Origin: Pyruvatibacter sp.
GTDB lineage: Bacteria; Pseudomonadota; Alphaproteobacteria; CGMCC-115125
Reading direction: 5' to 3'
DNA: 64,000 nucleotides
Assembly: GCF_040219635.1 (NCBI RefSeq)
Contig: NZ_JAVJSC010000003.1
Span: forward strand, 878,501-942,500
Positions 7,714-15,513 of the stretch are shown here, in pieces (position 1 is the stretch's first letter; each line of letters starts with the position of its first letter). A program made the position numbers and the translations under genes. The notes beneath the pieces were generated by a model, which was not told where the DNA came from, made no database searches, and worked only from the letters and a program-made list of their open reading frames with translations.

Positions 7714-8523
7714 ATGAACGGTATGAACCGCACGACAACACACCCTGGCACACAAAAAGCTGACACGGCGGCAGGCTCAGGCCCGCGCCTTGTTGCGGCC
7801 TCGTCGGGTCTTGTCGTGGAGGCAATCGGCAAAACCTACAACAAACGCCCTGTCGTGCGCGGCGTTTCCATGCATGTGGAACGTGGTGAGGCTGTAGGTC
7901 TGCTCGGCCCGAACGGCGCGGGCAAAACCACTTGTTTTTATATGATTGCCGGGTTGGTGGAAGCTGATTACGGGCGCGTCGAACTCGACGGTGTGGATAT
8001 TTCAAACCTGCCAATGTACCGCCGCGCCCGCATGGGCATTGGTTACCTGCCACAGGAAGCATCTATCTTCCGTGGGCTGACGGTTGAAGAGAACATTCGT
8101 GCCGTCATTGAGCTGGTGGAATCGGATCACGCGAGCCGCGAAAACATGCTGGACGAGCTTCTGGCAGAGTTTTCCATCACGCATCTGCGCCGGACTCCAT
8201 CCATTGCGCTGTCAGGCGGTGAACGGCGCCGCGTCGAGATTGCCCGCGCCATGGCGGCCCAGCCTAACTACATGCTGCTCGATGAGCCGTTTGCGGGCAT
8301 TGACCCCATTGCCACAGGCGACATCCACGAACTTGTCAGCCATTTGAAAGAGCGCGGCATCGGCGTGCTCATCACGGATCACAATGTGCGTGAAACCCTC
8401 GAATTGATTGACCGCGCCTACATCATTCACGATGGGCAGCTTCTTCTGGAAGGCCTGCCCTCCGAGATCGTCGGCAACGAAGACGTGCGCCGCCTTTATC
8501 TCGGCGAGCGCTTTTCGCTGTAG
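7714..8523 (+). CDS. lptB: LPS export ABC transporter ATP-binding protein LptB
   Basis: This 269-residue ABC ATPase has Walker A GPNGAGKTT (65-73), the Q-loop in GYLPQEASIFRGLTVEEN, the signature LSGGERRR, Walker B YMLLDEPFAGIDP and the switch His in LITDHNVRE. These are diagnostic of LptB, which powers LPS extraction with LptFG. The first 33 or so residues are a low-complexity Thr/Gly extension ahead of the usual start, so a start at the second ATG (7723) or later is possible. A 110-base gap separates it from lptA and 18 bases separate it from rpoN, so lptB-rpoN are probably co-transcribed. Confidence 0.95.
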   Translation: MNGMNRTTTHPGTQKADTAAGSGPRLVAASSGLVVEAIGKTYNKRPVVRGVSMHVERGEAVGLLGPNGAGKTTCFYMIAGLVEADYGRVELDGVDISNLPMYRRARMGIGYLPQEASIFRGLTVEENIRAVIELVESDHASRENMLDELLAEFSITHLRRTPSIALSGGERRRVEIARAMAAQPNYMLLDEPFAGIDPIATGDIHELVSHLKERGIGVLITDHNVRETLELIDRAYIIHDGQLLLEGLPSEIVGNEDVRRLYLGERFSL

Positions 8524-8541
8524 GCGGGAAGGCGGGGCGCG

Positions 8542-10155
8542 ATGGCATTAGCACCACGTCTGGAGATGCGTCAGGGCCAGTCCCTTGTCATGACGCCGCA
8601 ACTCCAGCAGGCCATCAAGCTCCTGCAACTCTCCAACATCGAGCTCGCGTCGTTCGTAGAGCAGGAACTCGAAAAAAACCCGCTTCTTGATCGCGACGAA
8701 CGCCCCGACGTGCCGGACGCAGCTGCTGAAAGCGCCGACCGTGATACGGCAGGTGCTGAGGCCGACACGGCAATGAACGGTGATGCCTCGGCGGCAGGCG
8801 GTGATGATTTTGCTGACCCCGACCCGGCACCCATGTCGCTGGACGACGCGTCGGCAACCTCTGAAATCGACACCAGTTTCGACGATATCCATCCTGAAGA
8901 TGCGGGGTCTGACCGGGCAGGAACGGACGGCGACACGCCGCCCGCAGCGTTGGGCGGTTCCGACTGGTCATCGTCGGCAGGCGGCAGTGGCGGTGGCGGC
9001 ATGGACGGGTCCGACATGGACCTTGAGGGCCGCCTGACCCGCGACCTTACCTTGTGGGAAGCCCTCACCGAACAGCTTGATATGGCGATTTTTGACCCTG
9101 ACAAACGGATGATCGGCCGGTTTCTGATTGATGGCGTGGATGACGCCGGGTACCTGCGTCTTGACGCAGGCGAAGATGGCGCACCCGGTACACTGGCTGA
9201 CCTCGCCGAACGCCTTGGTGCCTCGTTGCAGGACGTGGAGCAGGTTCTGCAGGTTTGTCAGGGTTTTGAACCTACCGGTGTCTTCGCCCGTTCTTTGAAG
9301 GAGTGCATGGCGCTTCAACTGGCGGAAAAAAACCGCCTTGACCCGGTCATGCAGTGCTTCCTCGACAACCTTGAGCTTGTCGCGCGCCACGACCTCAACC
9401 AGCTGTGCAAGGTGTGCGGCGTGGATGAAGAAGACATCCGCGACATGATCGATGAAGTCCGCGCGCTTGATCCGCGTCCGGGCCTGGTCATGGGCGGCGA
9501 AACTGCGGCTCCTGTTGTGCCGGACGTGTTTGTGCGCGCCGCTCAGGGGGGTGGTTGGACCGTTGAGCTCAATACCGAAACCCTGCCGCGCGTGTTGGTG
9601 AACCAGCAGTATTACGCAACCGTTGCCGGGGCGACCCAAAAGAAAGACGACAAACTGTATCTGTCAGACTGTCTGCAGACAGCAAACTGGCTGGTGAAGA
9701 GCCTTGACCAGCGCGCCCGCACGATTTTGAAGGTCAGCCGGGAAATCGTCCGTCAGCAGGACGGATTCTTCGCCCATGGCATTTCGCATTTGCGCCCGCT
9801 CAATCTCAAGACGATTGCAGACGCGATCGAGATGCATGAATCAACGGTCAGCCGGGTGACCTCAAACAAGTTCATGGCCACATCGCGTGGCGTATTTGAA
9901 CTGAAATATTTTTTCACGTCCGCCATTTCAGCAACCGATGGCGGCGACGCGCATTCCGCTGAAGCCGTGCGCCATCGCATCCGCGAACTGGTAGATGCAG
10001 AAAGCCCTGCAAAAATCCTGTCGGACGACAAAATTGTCGAGATTCTCAAACTGAGCGGCATTGATATTGCCCGGCGCACCGTCGCCAAGTACCGAGAGGC
10101 GCTGCATATACCATCGTCTGTTGAGCGCCGCCGCGCGAAGCGGCTAAGCGCCTGA
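8542..10155 (+). CDS. rpoN: RNA polymerase sigma-54 factor
   Basis: This 537-residue sigma factor has a Gln-rich activator-interacting region I at the N-terminus (QGQSLVMTPQLQQAIKLLQ, ELEKNPLLD). A long acidic region II follows (about residues 50-155, many Asp/Ala/Gly). The core-binding domain follows (LTEQLDMAIFDPDKR), then the HTH (HESTVSRVTSNKFMATSRG) and the RpoN box ARRTVAKYRE (510-519) for -24 recognition. It directs transcription from -24/-12 promoters under enhancer-binding activators. Its place between lptB and hpf-ptsN is the classic conserved neighbourhood. A sigma-54-like promoter upstream of kdsD suggests possible autoregulation. Confidence 0.97.
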   Translation: MALAPRLEMRQGQSLVMTPQLQQAIKLLQLSNIELASFVEQELEKNPLLDRDERPDVPDAAAESADRDTAGAEADTAMNGDASAAGGDDFADPDPAPMSLDDASATSEIDTSFDDIHPEDAGSDRAGTDGDTPPAALGGSDWSSSAGGSGGGGMDGSDMDLEGRLTRDLTLWEALTEQLDMAIFDPDKRMIGRFLIDGVDDAGYLRLDAGEDGAPGTLADLAERLGASLQDVEQVLQVCQGFEPTGVFARSLKECMALQLAEKNRLDPVMQCFLDNLELVARHDLNQLCKVCGVDEEDIRDMIDEVRALDPRPGLVMGGETAAPVVPDVFVRAAQGGGWTVELNTETLPRVLVNQQYYATVAGATQKKDDKLYLSDCLQTANWLVKSLDQRARTILKVSREIVRQQDGFFAHGISHLRPLNLKTIADAIEMHESTVSRVTSNKFMATSRGVFELKYFFTSAISATDGGDAHSAEAVRHRIRELVDAESPAKILSDDKIVEILKLSGIDIARRTVAKYREALHIPSSVERRRAKRLSA

Positions 10156-10211
10156 TAGGTAAGTATAATTCAGGCCAGCCTCTGTGCTCGTTGAGGCTCT
10201 TAAAGGGCGTG

Positions 10212-10240
10212 TTGACACCCATGGGGGAGATAACTAGGGT
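10212..10240 (+). promoter_or_regulatory. Predicted sigma-70 promoter for hpf-ptsN
   Basis: A perfect TTGACA (-35, 10212-10217) is followed after 17 bases by TAGGGT (10235-10240). They lie in the 214-base gap between rpoN and hpf. The -10 is weak, keeping only the TA at the start and the final T. Confidence 0.45.
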
Positions 10241-10369
10241 CCGGCGCTCAGGCGATGTGTGCAGTGTTATGCAGGCATATCCTGGACCCGGCGGGACCAC
10301 CGCCAACGCGCATTGAACGACTACGCGTTATACCTACTGGCAAGCGCGCCACCGGCGCAAATGAGGCTC

Positions 10370-10969
10370 ATGCAGGTTCAAGTCACCGGCAAACACATCG
10401 ATGTGGGAGACGCACTGCGCACCCACGTTACGGACCGTCTTGCAGCGGCTGCCGAAAAATATCTCAACCGCGCAACGGATGCACATGTGGTGTTCTCGAA
10501 AGAGGGGCATGAGTACCAGGCTGACTGCACGCTGCGGTTGGGCCACGGCGTGGTGTTGCAAAGCAAGGATCGCGCAGGCGACATTTATGCAAGTTTTGAC
10601 GGCGCTGCCGACAAGATGGAAAAGCGCCTGCGCCGCCACAAGCGCCGTCTGAAAGACCACCATGCAGAAGGACGGGCCGCTCCGGACGAGTTCGAGTTGC
10701 CAGCCCGCGTTCTTGCGGGCGAGAGCAGCGATGCCGATATTGATACTGAAATGAGTGATGACGGGTCAGACGGCCCGGCAGACGACCAGCCCGTCATCAT
10801 CGCCGAAACAACAACCAAGTTGCAGCGCCTGTCCGTGGGTGAAGCCGTGATGCGGTTGGATTTGGCGGATAAGCCTTTCCTGCTGTTCAAGGCCGGATCG
10901 GATGAGGTCGTGAGTATGGTATATCGCCGCGACGACGGAAACATCGGCTGGGTGGAACTGGGCAAATAG
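10370..10969 (+). CDS. hpf: Long-form ribosome hibernation promoting factor (HPF/YfiA family)
   Basis: This is a 199-residue protein. The N-terminal S30AE/HPF domain (QVQVTGKHIDVGDALRTHV to about residue 100, ending in a basic helix MEKRLRRHKRRLKDHH) binds the 30S decoding region. A variable acidic linker (about 100-135) leads to the C-terminal dimerisation domain (LQRLSVGEAVMRLDLADK, FLLFKAGSDEVVSMVYRRDDGNIGWVEL) that joins two 70S ribosomes into 100S dimers. ATG 10370 has GAGG 5 bases upstream and starts exactly at the family's usual N-terminus. Upstream in-frame extensions add 37 non-conserved residues. It is followed by ptsN after 126 bases. Confidence 0.93.
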   Translation: MQVQVTGKHIDVGDALRTHVTDRLAAAAEKYLNRATDAHVVFSKEGHEYQADCTLRLGHGVVLQSKDRAGDIYASFDGAADKMEKRLRRHKRRLKDHHAEGRAAPDEFELPARVLAGESSDADIDTEMSDDGSDGPADDQPVIIAETTTKLQRLSVGEAVMRLDLADKPFLLFKAGSDEVVSMVYRRDDGNIGWVELGK

Positions 10970-11095
10970 CCCGACACATGAAGGCGCACAACAGACGGAC
11001 ACAAGCTCCGCGAGCGCGCAGTTTATAGTTTGACTTTTTGCTCGCTCTGGGCGCCCCGCAAGCGGGGCCGGGCGTGCAGCATTTAGGGACGTGAT

Positions 11096-11560
11096 ATGGA
11101 TCTGTCAGATCTCGTGACGGCCGATCGTGTTTTTGCGAGCCTGCATTCAGGCAGCAAAAAACAGGTGCTTCAGGATCTCGCGAGCCGCGCCAGTGAGGCC
11201 AGCGGCATTGATACGCGTGTTATTTTTGAAGCACTGATTGAACGCGAACGGCTTGGCTCCACCGGCGTTGGTCATGGTATTGCCATACCCCATGCCCGCT
11301 TGGCGGACATGACGCAGCTTGAGGGCTTTTTTGCGCGTCTTGAAACACCCATAGAGTTTGATGCTGTGGACAGCGCGCCGGTTGATCTGGTTTTCCTGCT
11401 GCTGGTCCCCGAAGAATCAGGCGCGGACCATCTTAAGGCTCTGGCCCGCATTTCGCGCCTGCTGCGAAATGAAGCCGTGACCAACCAGCTTCGCAGTGCG
11501 AGCACGGTAGCCGAACTCTTTCAGACACTCACACGGCCCGCTGAAAGCCACGCCGCCTAG
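11096..11560 (+). CDS. ptsN: PTS IIA-like nitrogen-regulatory protein PtsN (EIIA-Ntr)
   Basis: This 154-residue fructose/mannitol-type EIIA domain has the phosphorylatable His at residue 66 in GHGIAIPHARL. The DLVFLLLVPEESGADHLKALARISRLLR region matches PtsN. EIIA-Ntr is the terminal phosphoacceptor of the nitrogen PTS and modulates sensor kinases, potassium transport and (p)ppGpp enzymes. It does not transport sugar. Linkage to rpoN-hpf is canonical. HPr and HprK are encoded about 48 kb away in this window; EI-Ntr (ptsP) is not here. Confidence 0.95.
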   Translation: MDLSDLVTADRVFASLHSGSKKQVLQDLASRASEASGIDTRVIFEALIERERLGSTGVGHGIAIPHARLADMTQLEGFFARLETPIEFDAVDSAPVDLVFLLLVPEESGADHLKALARISRLLRNEAVTNQLRSASTVAELFQTLTRPAESHAA

Positions 11561-11592
11561 TCTGCGCCGGACTTCGTCGGCTTATGCGTACA

Positions 11593-11862
11593 TTAGTGTA
11601 CGCTGACGGGATCCAGGTCATACTGGCGCGCGCCCGCAAAGGCTGCTTCACGATCATCAACAATAGCCATACGGGTACCGTCAGCGGCGTGCACCGCAAA
11701 GAACCGGGCATCCGTTGGAATGTCGGTGTCATCGCCGATAACATCGCGCACTGCGTCCTGTCCGACTTCTCGCACATACACAATCTTGGGCGCGCCAAGC
11801 GCTGCAAAGTCCTGTGTGCTCATTGCGCTACGGACCATGGGTGAAACCTGTTCGTTATTCAT
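11593..11862 (-). CDS. DUF1150-family protein
   Basis: This 89-residue protein contains the family block DFAALGAPKIVYVREV and GTRMAIVDDREAAFAGARQYDLDPVSVH. DUF1150 proteins are alphaproteobacterial and are nearly always encoded beside a small heat-shock protein. No catalytic motif is seen. It lies 32 bases downstream of hsp20 on the same strand, so it is very likely co-transcribed from the heat-shock promoter. A 7-bp inverted repeat (11586-11592 / 11597-11603) overlaps its stop codon. The function is unknown. Confidence 0.85.
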   Translation of the reverse strand: MNNEQVSPMVRSAMSTQDFAALGAPKIVYVREVGQDAVRDVIGDDTDIPTDARFFAVHAADGTRMAIVDDREAAFAGARQYDLDPVSVH

Positions 11863-11894
11863 GACGCATACTCCTTGTTACGCCTGCCTCTGGG

Positions 11895-12407
11895 TTAGAC
11901 GGCAGATTTTTGCGACACGGGTTCGGGGGCGGTGTCATCAAGCTGGCGGACTTTCTGGCGCGTGTTTCCAGTTGAGGGGCCAATCTCGATACGTCGCACC
12001 GATTGAGCGGGTTCCGGCTTGACCAGATCAATGCTCAAGAGCCCATTTTCAAGGTCTGCGGCAATAACATCCAGACCATCTGCCAGCACAAAAACACGCA
12101 CGAACTGCCGTGCGGCAATGCCGCGATGTAGATAGGCGCGATCTTCGTCCTCGGACTGCTTGCCGCGGATCACAAGCTCGTTACCTTCAACGCTCACGGC
12201 TAGCTCGTCGCGGGTGAAGCCGGCAACGGCAAGCGTAATGCGGAACCGGTGGAGATCACCATCTCCGGCACTGTCAGCGCTGTGCGTCTGCTCAATGTTG
12301 AAGGGAGGGTAGCCATCATTCGACAGCCTGCCGACCCGATCCAGAAGCTGCTCAAGGCCATCAAAACCCAGCAGCAACGGGTGGGTAAAAGGGGTAACCC
12401 GTGTCAT
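11895..12407 (-). CDS. Small heat-shock protein, Hsp20/IbpA family
   Basis: This 170-residue protein starts TRVTPFTHPLLLGFDGLEQLL, the alphaproteobacterial IbpA-like N-terminus with the FD/LL motif. Its alpha-crystallin domain (about 35-125) ends in GLLSIDLVKPEP. A C-terminal tail with RRIEIG follows, in which IEI is the I-x-I/V oligomerisation motif. It acts as an ATP-independent holdase in the cytoplasm. I prefer ATG 12407 (SD GAGGG at 12417-12421) over the TTG two codons earlier. A sigma-32-like promoter and an SD-sequestering hairpin lie upstream, suggesting heat control of both transcription and translation. It is followed by the DUF1150 partner. Confidence 0.93.
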   Translation of the reverse strand: MTRVTPFTHPLLLGFDGLEQLLDRVGRLSNDGYPPFNIEQTHSADSAGDGDLHRFRITLAVAGFTRDELAVSVEGNELVIRGKQSEDEDRAYLHRGIAARQFVRVFVLADGLDVIAADLENGLLSIDLVKPEPAQSVRRIEIGPSTGNTRQKVRQLDDTAPEPVSQKSAV

Positions 12408-12412
12408 GTGCA

Positions 12413-12477
12413 AAAGCCCTCATACAAAAGCGGCTTTATCTCAGGGCTGATGCGCGGAAAACCCGCAAAGTCAGCCC
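12413..12477 (-). promoter_or_regulatory. Candidate RNA thermometer (ROSE-like) in the hsp20 leader
   Basis: The leader holds two tandem hairpins. The first is GGGCTGA/TCAGCCC (12471-12477 with 12444-12450) with an inner TGCGG/CCGC pairing. The second is AAAGCC/GGCTTT (12432-12437 with 12413-12418), whose 3' arm covers part of the Shine-Dalgarno GAGGG (12417-12421). An alternative pairing of AGCCCT with AGGGCT also masks the SD. This layout resembles ROSE-type thermometers of alphaproteobacterial hsp20 genes. It was judged by eye, without energy calculation. Confidence 0.5.
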
Positions 12478-12510
12478 ATCCAGCCCCAGTATGGGCACCA
12501 GACCCTTAAT

Positions 12511-12538
12511 AAATGGGGGCATTGCCACCAAGATCAAG
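12511..12538 (-). promoter_or_regulatory. Predicted sigma-32 (RpoH) heat-shock promoter of hsp20
   Basis: On the minus strand, CTTGAT (12538-12533) is followed after 14 bases by CCCCATTT (12518-12511). This matches the heat-shock pattern CTTGAA ... CCCCATnT closely at the -10. It lies about 105 bases upstream of the hsp20 start codon. Confidence 0.6.
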
Positions 12539-12567
12539 ATGCCCGAGTGAGTGTGCTCTACTGCGCC

Positions 12568-13644
12568 TTAACCCTTGGAAACCGCAACAATGTGCCCGTC
12601 TCCGGGGACTACACCTTCAAGTAGCGAGGCATAGGTCGTCCCCATGTCGGTAAAGGCGTGGCTTCGCAGCTCAACCCAGTTTTCAGCGACGCTGCAAAAC
12701 GCCAGCGACCCTTCCGCAATGCGCGCGTCATGCGCTGCAAGCCCGTCCTTCTCGCGCTGCTCAACCATGTGGGTTGGCACAAAAAAGAAGTCCGGAACGG
12801 GGCCTGGCAAGGGGGCTGCATCATTACGGGGCGCATCCCAGTGGGTGGCCCCTACGCCCGTGCTGTTTTTCAGCCTGTCACCTAAATGCGCGTGAACCTG
12901 CGCAAGCACGCTGCGATTGCCCGACATGTCCACATATATGCTTGGTTCACTTCGAGGGAGTTTCGCAACCTCGTCATAGGACAATACCGTGTCGTAGAGG
13001 CCCAGCCCCTCGACAAAGCTCTTGTTTGATTCCGACGTAAGGCCAACCACCTTTACGCCAGGTCGCTTGCCGGCGAGATAGGCCAGCCCGTACCCGGTTT
13101 TGCTGGAAGCGCTGCCGATGATGAGCGTAGATGCACCAAAAAAACCGTTGGCCGCAAAATGATCGTCCATATGCATCGACGTCACGTACAGAATACGCAG
13201 GATGCATTGCAGGTCGTCCGTCCTGCCGTCAAAACCGTTGGCGGGCGTGACTGCCAGATACTCCTGATAGATAGCAGGCAGGTCGGCGCGATGGCTTGAT
13301 CCGTCATTGAAGCCCCGCGCCGACACCGCCACCGGCATCATCAACACCTCATTGGACATCGGCACATAGCCGAAAAATCTGTCACCGACGGTTATGCCGG
13401 GATGATTGCTTTTGGTTACACGGGCAATGCCCCAGGCCGGAATGCGGCCCAGTCCCTCGCTGGCCGGGAAAAAGTTCCAATAGCCCAGCATGTCGCCCGC
13501 CATGCCATAGGAAATGTTGTTGGCGGTCAGCGCGAACCGCTCAACCGCCAGCACCACCTGGCCGTTACCAGGCTTAAGAGGGGCAGCCTTGGCAAGGCGG
13601 GCATCCCGCAGGTCGGCGCGGCTGACCACAAAATCATGAGTCAT
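12568..13644 (-). CDS. DUF2855-family protein (MDR-like)
   Basis: This 358-residue protein matches the DUF2855 layout. An N-terminal GroES-like segment (VVLAVERFALTANNISYGMAGDMLGYWNFFPA, GRIPAWGIARV) leads to a Rossmann-like segment (TLIIGSASSKTGYGLAYLAG) that looks like an alcohol/quinone-reductase nucleotide fold with GSASSKTG in place of the classic glycine motif. Members are uncharacterised oxidoreductase-like proteins. It diverges from the SDR cluster beginning at 13819, with a tandem repeat in the shared region, so it may be part of the same pathway. The reaction is unknown. Confidence 0.82.
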   Translation of the reverse strand: MTHDFVVSRADLRDARLAKAAPLKPGNGQVVLAVERFALTANNISYGMAGDMLGYWNFFPASEGLGRIPAWGIARVTKSNHPGITVGDRFFGYVPMSNEVLMMPVAVSARGFNDGSSHRADLPAIYQEYLAVTPANGFDGRTDDLQCILRILYVTSMHMDDHFAANGFFGASTLIIGSASSKTGYGLAYLAGKRPGVKVVGLTSESNKSFVEGLGLYDTVLSYDEVAKLPRSEPSIYVDMSGNRSVLAQVHAHLGDRLKNSTGVGATHWDAPRNDAAPLPGPVPDFFFVPTHMVEQREKDGLAAHDARIAEGSLAFCSVAENWVELRSHAFTDMGTTYASLLEGVVPGDGHIVAVSKG

Positions 13645-13721
13645 CGGGTGTCCTTGTGTTGAGCTTTAGTGTTTTCCGCAAAATGGTGCCTGCAGTGTCC
13701 ATGCTGATCAAGAGCTCCTTG

Positions 13722-13765
13722 TTGCTCAGGGCCCCGTATTGCTCAGGGCCCCGTATTGCTCAGGG
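13722..13765. repeat. 17-bp tandem repeat, about 2.6 copies
   Basis: The unit TTGCTCAGGGCCCCGTA occurs at 13722-13738 and again at 13739-13755, followed by a partial TTGCTCAGGG at 13756-13765. The copies are identical. It lies in the divergent promoter region between the DUF2855 gene and the first SDR. Confidence 0.9.
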
Positions 13766-13818
13766 AGGTGAACTGCCTATTGTGGTGCGCGAAAAAAACA
13801 ACCTGAGGAAACGCCATA

Positions 13819-14601
13819 ATGATCCCCTATCAGCCACTTGACCGGTCTATTGCCGGACGTACCGCCATCGTCACCGGAGCCGCCAGCGGCATGGGCCGGG
13901 CGACGGCGCATCTGTTTGCCCGAGAGGGCGCAAATGTGGCCGTCACCGATTTGGAGCAAGTGGGATGTGACGCCGTGGTTGCGGAGATTGAGGCCGCCGG
14001 TTTCAAGACCGCCAAAGCATGGGCACTCGATGTTGGGGATCATGACGCGATCAAGCGGGTGGTTGCGGCAACGGCTGAGACATTCGGCGGCATAGACATC
14101 ATCGTCAACAACGCGGGCCTTGCGCGACCCGTACCGCTGGGCGAGGACGGATATGACGAAAGCTGGGATCTGAGCCTCAACGTGATGCTTACCTCGCACC
14201 AGCGCATGGTGCGCGCCGCTCTGCCGCATCTGCGAAAGTCTGACGCTGCGCGCATTGTTAATGTGGCCTCGACCGAGGGGCTGGGCGCGACGCCAATGAA
14301 CTCAGCCTATGTTGCCGCCAAAACAGGTGTCATCGGCCTGACACGCGCGATGGCTGTTGAGTTTGGCCGCGATGGGATTACGGCCAACTGCATTTGTCCG
14401 GGGCCGATCATTACAGGCATCACGTCGGGCATCTCAGACGAACACAAAGAGATCTTTGCCAAGCGCCGTGTTCCCCTGCGCCGTTATGGCATTCCCGAAG
14501 AAGTGGCAAATGTCACGTTATCCGTTGTGCTCCCTGCTTCCAGCTTCCTCACGGGTGCAACCATTCCCGTGGATGGAGGCCTGACGATCAAGAACGCCTG
14601 A
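13819..14601 (+). CDS. SDR-family oxidoreductase (1 of 3)
   Basis: This 260-residue classical SDR has the cofactor motif TGAASGMG (TGxxxGxG) near residue 19, NNAG after the fourth strand, the catalytic Ser region (VNVASTEG) and YVAAK (YxxxK). The C-terminal TGATIPVDGGL closes the Rossmann fold. It reduces or oxidises a hydroxyl/keto group with NAD(P)H. The acidic residue after beta-2 (VTDL) suggests NAD(H) preference. The substrate is not evident. It is first of three consecutive SDR genes, 52 bases ahead of the second, probably one operon. Confidence 0.88.
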   Translation: MIPYQPLDRSIAGRTAIVTGAASGMGRATAHLFAREGANVAVTDLEQVGCDAVVAEIEAAGFKTAKAWALDVGDHDAIKRVVAATAETFGGIDIIVNNAGLARPVPLGEDGYDESWDLSLNVMLTSHQRMVRAALPHLRKSDAARIVNVASTEGLGATPMNSAYVAAKTGVIGLTRAMAVEFGRDGITANCICPGPIITGITSGISDEHKEIFAKRRVPLRRYGIPEEVANVTLSVVLPASSFLTGATIPVDGGLTIKNA

Positions 14602-14653
14602 CGCAAAGTCGGCAGCATCACGATTTACATATCCAGGCAAGGGAGAGAAGACT

Positions 14654-15490
14654 GTGACGAATTACATTGAAAACAAAGTCATTATCGTGACGGGTGCGGG
14701 CGGCGGCTTTGGCCGTCTGGTCGCGCAAAAGGCAGCTGCACTAGGCGCAAAAATCATTTGCGCCGACATTGATGAGGCCGCGCTCGCTGAAACCGTGCAG
14801 CAAGTGACGGATGCCGGTGGCACAGCATCGGGCATTGCCACCAATGTGGCCGACTTGGCGCAGATGCGCGCAATGGCAAAACATGCCGTCGATACCTATG
14901 GCGTCATTGATGTGATGGTAAATAATGCCGGCACCATGCCGCTGGCTTTCTTTGCCGATCATGAGGCCGCCGCCGACCAGTGGTCGCGGTGCATCGACGT
15001 CAACATCAAGGGCGTGCTGAACGGGATTTCATCCGTGTACGATCAAATGATGGTGCAGGGCCGTGGCCACGTCATCAACCTATCGTCGATCTACGGCAAT
15101 TTTCCGGTGCTCGGCTCCGGGGTATATCAGGCTACCAAGACGGCTGTAAATTATCTGTCGGAGTCGCTGCGCGTCGAAGCGCAGGGCAAAATCAAGGTCA
15201 CGGTCATCAGGCCAACAGGCGTGCCGGGCACAGCGCTTGGCACCGGCGTTGTCAACCCTGACGCGGTGGTGGGCATCCTTGGGCAAAACGCGCTCAGCTA
15301 TGGCGAGATCATGGCAAAGTATGCAGAAGGCCAGCTCAGTGCCGACCAGGCCAACCCCGACAGCCCGCAATATGCCGTGCTCGATCCCGGCTATATCGCA
15401 GATGCCATTATCATGGTCATTAACCAGCCATGGGGTGTGTCGCTAGGCGACGTCACCGTGCGCGCCACTGGCGATGGGTACATTCTTTAA
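14654..15490 (+). CDS. SDR-family oxidoreductase (2 of 3)
   Basis: This 278-residue SDR has the glycine motif TGAGGGFG, CADID after beta-2 (NAD-type), NNAG, the catalytic LSSIYG and YQATK. The C-terminal third (SYGEIMAKYAEGQLSADQANPDSPQY) is an insert not found in the neighbouring SDRs and may shape the substrate pocket. The start is a GTG at 14654 with GGGAGAG about 6 bases upstream. It lies 52 bases after SDR 1 and 23 before SDR 3. The substrate is unknown. Confidence 0.87.
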   Translation: MTNYIENKVIIVTGAGGGFGRLVAQKAAALGAKIICADIDEAALAETVQQVTDAGGTASGIATNVADLAQMRAMAKHAVDTYGVIDVMVNNAGTMPLAFFADHEAAADQWSRCIDVNIKGVLNGISSVYDQMMVQGRGHVINLSSIYGNFPVLGSGVYQATKTAVNYLSESLRVEAQGKIKVTVIRPTGVPGTALGTGVVNPDAVVGILGQNALSYGEIMAKYAEGQLSADQANPDSPQYAVLDPGYIADAIIMVINQPWGVSLGDVTVRATGDGYIL

Positions 15491-15513
15491 AAATCCGTAC
15501 AGGGAGCAAATAG

